Shown: piece by piece, positions 26,935 through 35,247 of the stretch
How the letters are laid out: each line of letters begins with the position of its first letter
How positions within the stretch are numbered: the first letter of the stretch is position 1
NCBI GenBank assembly: GCA_016869675.1
Contig: VGDP01000012.1
Coordinates: 16,760-80,759, forward strand
Direction of reading: 5' to 3'
Length of the DNA stretch: 64,000 bases
Origin: Alphaproteobacteria bacterium
GTDB lineage: Bacteria; Pseudomonadota; Alphaproteobacteria; SP197
Program-made: the position numbers and the translations under genes
The notes under the pieces: model-generated
What the model was told of the DNA's origin: nothing
Databases searched by the model: none
Seen by the model: the letters and a program-made list of their open reading frames with translations, nothing else

Positions 26935-27926
26935 GTGGGCCCCAGCTTCGCGAGAGTCGCTTCCGCCTGGGCCAGCATGCGCGCCATGATGACGCGCGCC
27001 GGTACCACCTTGGTGATGAGCCCGACGCCCTGGCCGGCATAGAGGCACATGGCGTCCAGATCGCCCGTCATGTCGAAGCTCGGCGAATCGAAGTCGTAGC
27101 GCAGCACGGACGAGCCGTCGCCGCGCTGCCCGACCACGTCGCCCTCGCCGGGTCTCTGTCCCGGATCAGGCCGACCGGCCGCTTCCCAGGCCGCGACGGT
27201 GGCGTTGCGCAGGGCGCGATGGGGCGCGCGCGGCCATCCGATATCGAACAGCTCGGTGTGCACCGTTTCGGTCTCGTCCGCCGCGATCAGCCGTTCGCGG
27301 TAGCGCGGGTGCGCCAAGGATTCCTCGGCCACGAGGAACGCCGTGCCGATCCAGGCAGCCTGGGCGCCCAACGCCAGCACGGCGGCGAGCCCGCGACCAT
27401 CCGCGATGCCGCCGGCGGCGATCACGGGTGCCGCCGACGCCGCGTCGACCACGCGCGGCACGAGTGCCAGCGTCGCGACCTGGCCCCAGACATGGCCGCC
27501 GGCCTCCCAGCCCTGGGCGACGATCACGTCGACGCCGGCCGCGACGGACCGCCTTGCCTCGGCGGCGCTGGCGACGGTGTGCAGGACCAGCGCGCCGCGC
27601 CGGTGGCATGCCGACACATAGGGTGCCGGGTCGCCCCAGAAGAACGAGACGATGCGCACGTCTTCGTCGAGGGCAACGGCCAGCCGCTCGCTCTGGTCGG
27701 TGTCGAGCACGAGGTTGACCCCGACGGGGCGATCCGTCAGCGCCTTGGTGGCACGCAGGTCGGCGCGCATGCCGTCCAACGAGGTCCACGACAAACCCAG
27801 CATGCCGAGCCCGCCGGCCTCGGCGACCGCAGCCGCGGTGGCGGGGCCGATCGCGCCACCCATGGGCGCCAGCACGATGGGTACGTCGATACCCAGTCGA
27901 TTGCACAGAGGCGTGCGCAGGGCCAT
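26931..27926 (-). CDS. nitronate monooxygenase (2-nitropropane dioxygenase family)
   Basis: A 331-residue FMN barrel. Motifs are P-I-V-L-A-P-M-G-G at the N-terminus, V-I-V-A-Q-G-W-E-A-G-G-H (with the catalytic His), P-V-I-A-A-G-G-I-A-D-G-R-G, and G-T-A-F-L for phosphate binding. It oxidises nitronates or related carbanions. ATG 27926 lies 2 bases after the stop of the dimethylformamidase-like gene and its own stop overlaps the GDPD start, so it belongs to the same run. Confidence 0.86.
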   Translation of the reverse strand: MALRTPLCNRLGIDVPIVLAPMGGAIGPATAAAVAEAGGLGMLGLSWTSLDGMRADLRATKALTDRPVGVNLVLDTDQSERLAVALDEDVRIVSFFWGDPAPYVSACHRRGALVLHTVASAAEARRSVAAGVDVIVAQGWEAGGHVWGQVATLALVPRVVDAASAAPVIAAGGIADGRGLAAVLALGAQAAWIGTAFLVAEESLAHPRYRERLIAADETETVHTELFDIGWPRAPHRALRNATVAAWEAAGRPDPGQRPGEGDVVGQRGDGSSVLRYDFDSPSFDMTGDLDAMCLYAGQGVGLITKVVPARVIMARMLAQAEATLAKLGPT

Positions 27927-27928
27927 GG

Positions 27929-30169
27929 TCAGGCGCCGGCGAACGGCTTCGGATCGAGGAACCGGCGCACCACGTTCTCGGTGATGCGGCTGACGTTGTT
28001 CGCGTGACCTTTGTGCGCGAGCGAGCCGGCCCAGGCGATCGACGAGGTCGAGAACACCGCGCCGCCGCCGGCCATCTCGAAGAACACCATGTCGGCGCGC
28101 GCGTTCGGGTGATCGCGCCCGAGCGTGGTGGGGTAGTTGTGGCCTATCTCCTCGTTGACGATCATGAATGAGTCCGTGTGGTTCTCGGACGAGGCGAGCA
28201 GCAGCGTATGTGGCGGCGTGCCGTGCTTGCGGTCGACATAGTCGAGCTCGAGCCCCGCGGCGGCGCCGCCGATCAACCCGAAGTCGCCGATCCGCTCGTC
28301 CTTGCCCACACCCTCGAAGATCCAGGCGGCGCGCGGATCGAAACTGCCCGGCTTGCGTACGTAGTACGAGCTCATGTCGAAGCCCTGGGCGATGAAGCCG
28401 GTGCCAACCAGCTTCTGCGGCGCGCGGCCCGAACGCTGCCACAGGCCGCCGAGTTCGCCGGTGAAGCTCATGTGGTATTCGCCCGGTTCGGCGATCCACG
28501 AGCGCGAGCCATCCTCGGCGCGGCGCATCTCCATGATGCCCGGCCGGTCCGGGTGGAACGCCACGCGCCAGTAAAAGCCGTTGGCGCCGGTGTAGATGAA
28601 CCGGCCGCCGCGGTGGATGTACGCCTCGACCGCGTCGAGCATGGGTGTCGAGTAGTATTCAGGGTGCGTGCCGGTCATGACGCACGTGTAGCGTTGCAGC
28701 AGGTCAACGCCTTCGGCGTGCAGGTCCTCGTCGGTGACCACGTCGTAGGCGATGCCCTTGGCCTCCAGCCATTCGGTGACGTGAGTGTCGGCGGCGTACT
28801 GCCAGAGCGGCCCCTTCAGACGCATGTTGAGGATTGGGCGCAGGCGCGAGGAGTAGGCGACGCCCGAACGATCGGTGTGCAGGTCGTACATGCTGAGCCC
28901 GACCTCGGGATGATCGTTCAGGTACATCATGTCCGCACCGATGATGGACAGCGCGTTGGTCATGACCTCGGCGTTCTCAGAATCGAGCGCCTCGCGGAAG
29001 TTGGCGTAGGCCAGATAGCTGGCGGTCGGCACCAGGAACAAGAGCTTGGCCGTCGCCTGCCCGCGCGGCGGACGAACGAAGAAGGGGATGGAATCCTCGG
29101 CCCCCTCGGTCTCGACCAGGGCGGCGTAGAAGCCGCTGCGCAGGCCCTGGGGCGCGGTGAAGGTGAAGTCGGTGGCCCAGCCGGCGTCGTCTAGGTCGTC
29201 GTCGTGGAAATGGATGGCGCCGTAATGGTCGGGTCGCTGGCGCCAATCGCCCGACGCGCCGGTCCAGGCCCAGCCGCGCATGGCGCGCGTGGGCGTGTTC
29301 ACCACCGTGCCGTGCAGCCGGTTGGTCGAGGTGTCGACGATGCGGTCGCCCGCCATGTCGCGCGCGAAATCCCACGCGGCGACCACCGCGGCGCGCAAGG
29401 AGGGCGCGGCCGGATCGTCGCGCAGCCGCTCGATCTCGGCGCGGTCGAGCGCGCGGTTGGCCACGCGCGCCGCGTCGATCTTGCCGTTGAACATGGCGCC
29501 GGCGGTCACCGCCCCGCCGCCCTGCTCGGTCAGGATCGTCGCGAACGAGAACGGCGCGTCGGGGCGCCCGACGTAGTTCTTGGCGACGGTCGCGCACACG
29601 GTGGCGGCGTCGTCCACGTGCGGGAAGCATTCCACCGGCTCCTGGATCAGCGTCGTCTGGCCGGTCGCCGCGTCGTAGCTGCCGGCGACCAGGTACCAGG
29701 CGCGATCGACCAGCTTCTTGCCCGAGACGAGCAGCGCGGGCTTGCCCTTGCCGTCGCCGATGGCAAACAGGAGCTGGCCCTTGTCGTCGATGAACAGGCC
29801 GAAGCCGCACTCGCGCGGCTCCGACCACCAGCCGAGCAGGCCCTGCCAGCCCTTGGCCACCGTAGTCGGCCAGATCATGGCCTGGACCGTCACGCTCTCG
29901 AGCCGCGCGAGCGCCGGGCCGGCGCGGACGCTGATCCACGAGCCGGTGCGGATCGGCTGGTGCCGGGCCTTGTGGGTGTCCTCGGCCGGTGCCGGGAAGG
30001 GTTCCAGCTTCAGCCCCGGTCCGGCCGGTTGGTCGTCGCCACACACCACGCGCACGATGCGCGCCCGATAGTCCGCGACCCCCGGTTCGCAGCTCACCTT
30101 GAACGCGATCGTCTCGCCCGGCGCGATGACGATCTGGTCGGCGTAGCCGACGATGGTCTTGGTCTGCAT
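27929..30169 (-). CDS. N,N-dimethylformamidase-family large subunit (paralog A)
   Basis: A 746-residue protein matching the large (beta) subunit of dimethylformamidase, which hydrolyses DMF to dimethylamine and formate. It has an N-terminal beta domain, a LamG/jelly-roll region at about 90-250, and a C-terminal catalytic domain. In Paracoccus DMFase the mononuclear iron is held by two Tyr and one Glu. The likely equivalents here are Tyr388 (Y-L-A-Y-A-N), Tyr428 (S-M-Y-D-L-H) and Glu504 (G-T-H-P-E-Y), with His502 nearby. AGGAG precedes ATG 30169. It is separated from paralog B by a palindromic repeat and followed closely by the nitronate monooxygenase gene. The true substrate is unknown. Confidence 0.85.
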   Translation of the reverse strand: MQTKTIVGYADQIVIAPGETIAFKVSCEPGVADYRARIVRVVCGDDQPAGPGLKLEPFPAPAEDTHKARHQPIRTGSWISVRAGPALARLESVTVQAMIWPTTVAKGWQGLLGWWSEPRECGFGLFIDDKGQLLFAIGDGKGKPALLVSGKKLVDRAWYLVAGSYDAATGQTTLIQEPVECFPHVDDAATVCATVAKNYVGRPDAPFSFATILTEQGGGAVTAGAMFNGKIDAARVANRALDRAEIERLRDDPAAPSLRAAVVAAWDFARDMAGDRIVDTSTNRLHGTVVNTPTRAMRGWAWTGASGDWRQRPDHYGAIHFHDDDLDDAGWATDFTFTAPQGLRSGFYAALVETEGAEDSIPFFVRPPRGQATAKLLFLVPTASYLAYANFREALDSENAEVMTNALSIIGADMMYLNDHPEVGLSMYDLHTDRSGVAYSSRLRPILNMRLKGPLWQYAADTHVTEWLEAKGIAYDVVTDEDLHAEGVDLLQRYTCVMTGTHPEYYSTPMLDAVEAYIHRGGRFIYTGANGFYWRVAFHPDRPGIMEMRRAEDGSRSWIAEPGEYHMSFTGELGGLWQRSGRAPQKLVGTGFIAQGFDMSSYYVRKPGSFDPRAAWIFEGVGKDERIGDFGLIGGAAAGLELDYVDRKHGTPPHTLLLASSENHTDSFMIVNEEIGHNYPTTLGRDHPNARADMVFFEMAGGGAVFSTSSIAWAGSLAHKGHANNVSRITENVVRRFLDPKPFAGA

Positions 30170-30212
30170 GGTGGGCTCCTGGAACAATTGGAGTCTCATT
30201 GGAGTCATGGGC

Positions 30213-30320
30213 TGTCATCCCCGGACGCCGCGTCAGCGGCGAACCGGGGATCCAGGGCAGGTGAAGCACTGGCCGCCCCTGGATCCCCGGTTCTGGCCTG
30301 CGGCCGGCCCGGGGATGACA
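30213..30320. repeat. 108-bp nested palindromic (REP-like) element
   Basis: The outer arms TGTCATCCCCGG and CCGGGGATGACA are perfect complements. Just inside, CCGGGGATCCAGGG pairs with CCCTGGATCCCCGG, and each arm also carries its own smaller GC palindrome. Such elements with a TGTCATCCCCGG end are widespread intergenic repeats in alphaproteobacterial genomes. It lies between two dimethylformamidase-like genes on the minus strand, so its RNA would fold strongly and could act in processing, attenuation or mRNA protection. Confidence 0.8.
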
Positions 30321-30351
30321 CGAGATCGGCAACGACCATGATGACCTTGCC

Positions 30352-32583
30352 CTAGCGGGGCGGCGGGAACGGCGTCGGGTCGCAGAACCGCCGCACGACG
30401 TTCTCGGTGATGCAGCTGACGTTGTTGTCGTAGCGGTTGTGGAACAGGGCTCCGCCCCAGGCGATCGACGAGGTTGAGAACACGGCGCCGCCCTTCGAGG
30501 TTTCGTAGAACACCATGTCGGCGCGCACCATGTCGTTGGCGTCGCCGCCCAGGAACGGGTAGTTGAACAGCACCTCCTCGTTGACCACCTGGTAGTTCGC
30601 GGTGTGACCTTCCGAGCGCGCGACCACCAGGGCGTGCGGCGGCGAGCCGTTCGTCACGTCGTACCAGTCGAGCTCCCAGCCGGCGGCGCCACCACCCAGG
30701 ATGCCGAAGTCGCCGATCCTTTCGTCGGCGCCGACGCCGTCGAAGATCCACGCGGCGCGCGGATCGTGGCTGGCGGGCAGGCGCCGGTAGTAGCTGGACA
30801 GGTCGAACCCCTGAGCGACGAAGCCGGTGCCCGCCATGCGCTGGGGCGGCCGGCCGCTGCGCCTCCACATGCCGCCGTACTCGCCTGTGAAGCTCATGTA
30901 GTACTCGCCCGGCTCGGCGGCCCAGGCGCGGCTGCCGTCCTCGGCGCGTCGCAACTCCATGACTCCCGGCAGTTCGCGATGGTACGCGACACGCCAGTAG
31001 AAGCCGTTGGCGCCGAGGTAGATGAACCGCCCGCCCCGTTCCTTGTAGGCGTCGAGCGCGTCGAGCATCTCCTTGGTGTCGTACTCCGGGTGTGTGCCGG
31101 TCATGACGCACGCGTAGGGCGCGATGGCCGCGACGCCTTCGGTGTGCAGGTCCTCGTCGGTCAGCACGTCGTAGGCGATGCCCCTGGCCTCGAGCCAGTC
31201 GGTCACGTGGGTGTCGGCGTTGTACTCCCACAGCGGCCCGCGCGGGCGCATGTTCAGGATGGGGCGCAGGCGCGAGGTGATGCTGACGCCGCTGCCGTCC
31301 GAGTGCATGTCGTAGCAGGACAGGCCGTATTCCGGATGGTTGTTGAGGAACACATCGGCGCGCGTCAGCACGGAGAACGCGCCGCCGATCAGCTCGCTGT
31401 AGCGCCCGGTGCCGAAGTGCGGGTTGGCGTACGCCATGTAGCTGGCAGTCGACACCAGGAAACAGAGCTTGGCCGTCGTCGTGCCCGCCGGTGGCCGGAT
31501 CCAAAACGGGATGTGCTCCTCGATGCCGTCGGCGAACAGCCGCGCGGCGTAGAAGCCGCTGCGCGCGCCGGCCGGTACGGTCAAGGTGAAATCCGCCTGC
31601 CAGCCGCAGTCGTAGAGGTCGCTGTCGTGGAAGTGGATGGCGCCGTAGTGACCGGGCGCCTGCTTCCAGTCCAGCGCCTCGCCGGTCCACAGCGAATCGC
31701 GCACGGCGCGCGTGGGCAGGTTGACGAGCCGGCCATCGAGCCGGTTGGGCGAGGCATCGCGGATGCGGTCCGACATCATATCGGCGGCGAAGTCCCACGC
31801 GGCCACCACGTCAGGCGCGATGGTCCGCGGCAACGGCCCGTGGCGCAGCGCCAGGATGCCGGCGCGATCGAGCGCGCGACGGCTGAGGATCGGGTCGTCG
31901 ATACGGCCGTTGAAGTGGGCGCCGACCGTGCCGCCGTCGGCGCGCCCGTCCTCGGACCAGGCGCCGATCAGGAACGGCAGGTCGGCGCGCGCGCCGACGC
32001 GCACCTTGGTCGTCGTCTCGACCGCGACCGCGTCGTGGCCGGGATAGACATCCTGGGGCTCCTGCCACAGGCGGAGCGTGCCCGAGGCCACGTCGAACGC
32101 CGCGGCCACCAGGTACCAGCGCCCCGCGTGCACCGGCCGGCCGCTGCGCAGGAAGCACGTGCCGCCCTTGCCGTCGCCGATGCCCGTGCAGAACTGGCCC
32201 TTGTCGTCGATGTAGACGACGAAGCCGCATTCAGAAGGCTCGACCCACTTGCCCATGACCACCTGCCAGGGCTTGGCCGGCAGGGTCGGCATGACCATGG
32301 CCTGTGCCGTGAAGCTGGTCAGGCCGTCGATCAGCGGGCTCGGCGGCATGATGGCGTAGGACCCGGCGTGGATCGACTGGAACCGCGCCTTGTAACGCCC
32401 ATCGACCGAGGTCTTGAGCGGCTCGACCTTGTAGCCGGGGCTCTGCGGCCCATCGTCGCCGCAGATCACGCGCACGATGGTTGCGTCGTAGGACTCGACG
32501 CCTTGGGTGCTGACCATGAACTTGATCGTTTCGCCCGGCCGCACGCTGATGCGGTCGGAATAGCCGGTGATGAACCCCGCCAC
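30352..32583 (-). CDS. N,N-dimethylformamidase-family large subunit (paralog B)
   Basis: A 743-residue paralog of the gene at 27929. The presumed iron ligands are Tyr385 (Y-M-A-Y-A-N), Tyr424 (S-C-Y-D-M-H) and Glu500 (G-T-H-P-E-Y), with His498. The LamG-like region and the repeated F-Y-A-A and G-A-N-G-F-Y-W-R motifs are conserved. GTG 32583 is chosen because AAGGAGG lies 6 bases upstream and it matches the paralog N-termini; the frame is open much further upstream, but that part is the shadow of paralog C. It lies 11 bases after the stop of paralog C. Confidence 0.85.
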   Translation of the reverse strand: MAGFITGYSDRISVRPGETIKFMVSTQGVESYDATIVRVICGDDGPQSPGYKVEPLKTSVDGRYKARFQSIHAGSYAIMPPSPLIDGLTSFTAQAMVMPTLPAKPWQVVMGKWVEPSECGFVVYIDDKGQFCTGIGDGKGGTCFLRSGRPVHAGRWYLVAAAFDVASGTLRLWQEPQDVYPGHDAVAVETTTKVRVGARADLPFLIGAWSEDGRADGGTVGAHFNGRIDDPILSRRALDRAGILALRHGPLPRTIAPDVVAAWDFAADMMSDRIRDASPNRLDGRLVNLPTRAVRDSLWTGEALDWKQAPGHYGAIHFHDSDLYDCGWQADFTLTVPAGARSGFYAARLFADGIEEHIPFWIRPPAGTTTAKLCFLVSTASYMAYANPHFGTGRYSELIGGAFSVLTRADVFLNNHPEYGLSCYDMHSDGSGVSITSRLRPILNMRPRGPLWEYNADTHVTDWLEARGIAYDVLTDEDLHTEGVAAIAPYACVMTGTHPEYDTKEMLDALDAYKERGGRFIYLGANGFYWRVAYHRELPGVMELRRAEDGSRAWAAEPGEYYMSFTGEYGGMWRRSGRPPQRMAGTGFVAQGFDLSSYYRRLPASHDPRAAWIFDGVGADERIGDFGILGGGAAGWELDWYDVTNGSPPHALVVARSEGHTANYQVVNEEVLFNYPFLGGDANDMVRADMVFYETSKGGAVFSTSSIAWGGALFHNRYDNNVSCITENVVRRFCDPTPFPPPR

Positions 32584-32594
32584 CTTCGCCTCCT

Positions 32595-34817
32595 TCAGAA
32601 CGACGCCGGGTCGGTGAACCGGCGCAGCACGTTGTCGGTAACGCGGCTGACGTTGTTGTCGTAGCCGGCGTGGGCGAGGCTGGCGGCCCAGATGATCGAG
32701 CCCGTCGAGAACACGGCGCCGCCGTTGGGGCCCTCGAAGAACACCATCTCGGCGCGCACGCCATCGTCCTCCAACCCGTTGATCGCCGGGTGGTGGAACA
32801 GGGTCTCCTCGGGCACCAGCAGGTAGTAGTACGAGTGCGCCTCGGAACGCGCGACGACGAGCGCATGCGGCGGCGTACCCAGCGCCGGATCGGCGGCGTC
32901 GAGTTCGAAGCCCGCAGCGCCGCCGCCCAGGATGCCGAAATCGCCGATCCGCTCGTCCTCGGCCAAGCCGTCGAAGATCCAGGCGGCGCGGGCGCCCCGG
33001 CTCGCGGGCGTGCGGCGGTAGTAGGACGAGCGGTCGAAGCCGGTCACCACCGTGCCGATGCCGACCAGCCGGTTGGGCGGGCACCCCACCCGGCGCCACA
33101 GGCCGCCGAGTTCGCCGGTGAAGGCGTGGTGGTAGGCACCGGGCTCGGCCGCCCAGTAGCGCGCGCCGGTCTCGGCCCGGCGCACCTCGATCACGTCCGG
33201 CAGGTCGCGGTGGAACGCGATGCGCCAGTAGAAGCCGTTGCCGCCTAGGTACATCAGCCGGCCGCCGCCGCGCAGATACGCGGTCATGGCGTCCCACATG
33301 GGCGTCGACCAGTATTCCGGGTGGGCGCCGGTCACCACCACGCGGTAGGGCGCCAGCCGATCGACGCCATCGGCGTGGAGGTCGTCGTCGGTCACCACGT
33401 CGTAGGCGTGGCCCTTGGCCTCGAGCCAGTCGGTCACGTGGGTGTCGGCGTTGAACGACCACAGCCCAGTGCGGGGCGCCCAGTTCAGGCACGGGCGCCG
33501 GCGCGTGGCGTAGTAGACCGGGCTGCCGTCCACGTGCAGGTCATAGGCCGAGAGCCCGAGTTCGGGCCGCTCGTAGATCGTCACATCGTCGGCGTCGAGC
33601 ACGGTCAGGCCACCCATGCGCATCTCGGACGCCTGGTTGAGCATCGACCACTGGATGTTGACGTAGGCGGTGTAGGTGGCGGTGGAGGCCAGGAAGGCGA
33701 TGGGCGCGCTCGCCCGGCCCCTGGGTGGGCGGACGACGAAGGTGGCGAAACTCTCGTCCGCGTCGTTCCAGACGCGGGCGGCGTAGAGCCCGCCGCGCAG
33801 GTCCTCGGGCACCGTGAAGGCGAACGACGGCGTCCAGCCGGCGTCGTAGAGATCGTCCTCGTGGAAGTGGATGGCGCCGTAGTGCGTCGGGTCCTGGCGC
33901 CAGTCGTGCACCGCACCGGTCCAGGCGCGACCGGGCACCGCACGGGTCGGCAGGTTGACGAGCTCGCCGTGGCGCCGATGCGCCGAACGGTCGTGGATGC
34001 CCGTGCCGGGAATATCGTGGCCGAAGTCCCACGCGGCCAGCACGCGCGGTTCGAGCGCCGCCGGCACCGGCCAGCCGGCCAGCGCCTGGATCGCGGCGCG
34101 GTCGAGTGCTGTATCGTCCAGGCGCGGCGCCTCGATCCGGCCGTTGAAGAAGGCACCCGCGTTCCAGGCGCCGTCCGTCTCGGTCACGATGGTCGCCATG
34201 GTCAGCGGCACGCTGGGGCGGCCGAGTTCCCGCACCGTGGGTGCCATGGCGACGTCGGCGTCGAGGTCGAGCCGCTTGTGTTCGCTCTGGACCTCCTGGA
34301 TCAGGCGGAGCGCGCGCGCGTCACGGTCGTAAGTCGCGGCGATCAGGTACCACAGGCCGGCGACCAGCGGCTTGCCGGCGCGCAGCACGTCGACCTCGCC
34401 CTTGCCGTCGCCGATGGCGACCAGAACCTGGGCCTTGTCGTCGATGAACAGGCCGAAGCCGCACTCGGTCGGCTCGGACCACCAGCCGATCAGCCCCTGC
34501 CAGCCGCGCGCGGGCGTGGTTGGCATGACGTAGGCCTGCAGCGTGAAGGCGCCATCGACCGCCCAGGTTCCCGGCACCACGGCGTAGGACCCGGCGGCGA
34601 CCGGCTGGCGCCGGGCGTCGGCCACGCGGCCGCGCCCGCCCGCGACCGCGTCCACCTTGTAGCCGGCGCCCCCGGGCGCGGCATCGCCGCAGCGGACGCG
34701 GATGATTTCGTAGTCGAAGGGTGAGCCGGTCTCACTGCTGGCCATGAAGCGCACGGTCTCGCCGGGTGCGGCGGCGACCCGGTCGGCGTAGACCAGCAGC
34801 GACTTGCGCGGCGCCAT
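32595..34817 (-). CDS. N,N-dimethylformamidase-family large subunit (paralog C)
   Basis: A 740-residue third paralog, the one nearest the small-subunit gene and so the likeliest ancestral partner. Presumed ligands are Tyr385 (Y-T-A-Y-V-N), Tyr425 (S-A-Y-D-L-H) and Glu501 (G-A-H-P-E-Y), with His499. It differs from A and B around the active-site segments (V-Y-Y-A-T-R-R-R instead of S-S-R-L-R), which suggests a different substrate pocket. ATG 34817 lies 3 bases downstream of the small-subunit stop, so the two are translationally coupled. Confidence 0.85.
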   Translation of the reverse strand: MAPRKSLLVYADRVAAAPGETVRFMASSETGSPFDYEIIRVRCGDAAPGGAGYKVDAVAGGRGRVADARRQPVAAGSYAVVPGTWAVDGAFTLQAYVMPTTPARGWQGLIGWWSEPTECGFGLFIDDKAQVLVAIGDGKGEVDVLRAGKPLVAGLWYLIAATYDRDARALRLIQEVQSEHKRLDLDADVAMAPTVRELGRPSVPLTMATIVTETDGAWNAGAFFNGRIEAPRLDDTALDRAAIQALAGWPVPAALEPRVLAAWDFGHDIPGTGIHDRSAHRRHGELVNLPTRAVPGRAWTGAVHDWRQDPTHYGAIHFHEDDLYDAGWTPSFAFTVPEDLRGGLYAARVWNDADESFATFVVRPPRGRASAPIAFLASTATYTAYVNIQWSMLNQASEMRMGGLTVLDADDVTIYERPELGLSAYDLHVDGSPVYYATRRRPCLNWAPRTGLWSFNADTHVTDWLEAKGHAYDVVTDDDLHADGVDRLAPYRVVVTGAHPEYWSTPMWDAMTAYLRGGGRLMYLGGNGFYWRIAFHRDLPDVIEVRRAETGARYWAAEPGAYHHAFTGELGGLWRRVGCPPNRLVGIGTVVTGFDRSSYYRRTPASRGARAAWIFDGLAEDERIGDFGILGGGAAGFELDAADPALGTPPHALVVARSEAHSYYYLLVPEETLFHHPAINGLEDDGVRAEMVFFEGPNGGAVFSTGSIIWAASLAHAGYDNNVSRVTDNVLRRFTDPASF

Positions 34818-34820
34818 CGT

Positions 34821-35126
34821 TCAGTCGACGGCCAGCTCCTGCCCGGTGATGCGCTTCCAGCGCCTCTTGAACACCACCCACTCGGCGTCCGCCAGGCTGG
34901 TGAATACCTGATCGTGGTGCATGGTGATCGGCTTGCCGCGCTCACCCGGCAGCTCGGCCAGGATCCACTCCTTGTGCGGCTTGGTGCAGACCAGGACGAA
35001 CTTGCCCTTCAACGGCTCCCAGCGCATGCGGTTCAGGATGCGCTGCAGCTCGGCGCTGTGCGGCCCGAACGGGTTCTTCTTGAACTCGCGGGCCAAGTCC
35101 GTGCGGCTGGTGTCGATGGGATACAT
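34821..35126 (-). CDS. N,N-dimethylformamidase-family small subunit
   Basis: A 101-residue basic protein without signal or TM segments. Its position directly before three large subunits, and its N-P-F-G then L-Q-R-I-L-N-R-M-R, E-W-I-L-A-E-L and V-F-K-R-R-W pattern, resemble the small alpha subunit of dimethylformamidase (about 130 residues in Paracoccus, so this one is shorter). In that enzyme two small and two large chains form the unit. It would cap or stabilise the large subunits. GGAGAGGG precedes ATG 35126. Only one such gene serves three large-subunit genes. Confidence 0.7.
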   Translation of the reverse strand: MYPIDTSRTDLAREFKKNPFGPHSAELQRILNRMRWEPLKGKFVLVCTKPHKEWILAELPGERGKPITMHHDQVFTSLADAEWVVFKRRWKRITGQELAVD

Positions 35127-35247
35127 GGACCCTCTCCGTCGGCGGCTCTGGATACAGTCTGCGACAGTAGAGCAACGCCCCACCGGAGGGAACCACCGGG
35201 CGTCTCGGCACTGGCGGCCGGCGCGGGCGCGACCGTAGGATCGCGCC

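Noticed and set aside
30352..33492. A 1046-codon minus-strand frame suggesting a fused double formamidase
   Set aside because: The first 303 codons are a shifted reading of paralog C and have no paralog motifs. A GTG with AAGGAGG at 32583 gives the normal start.
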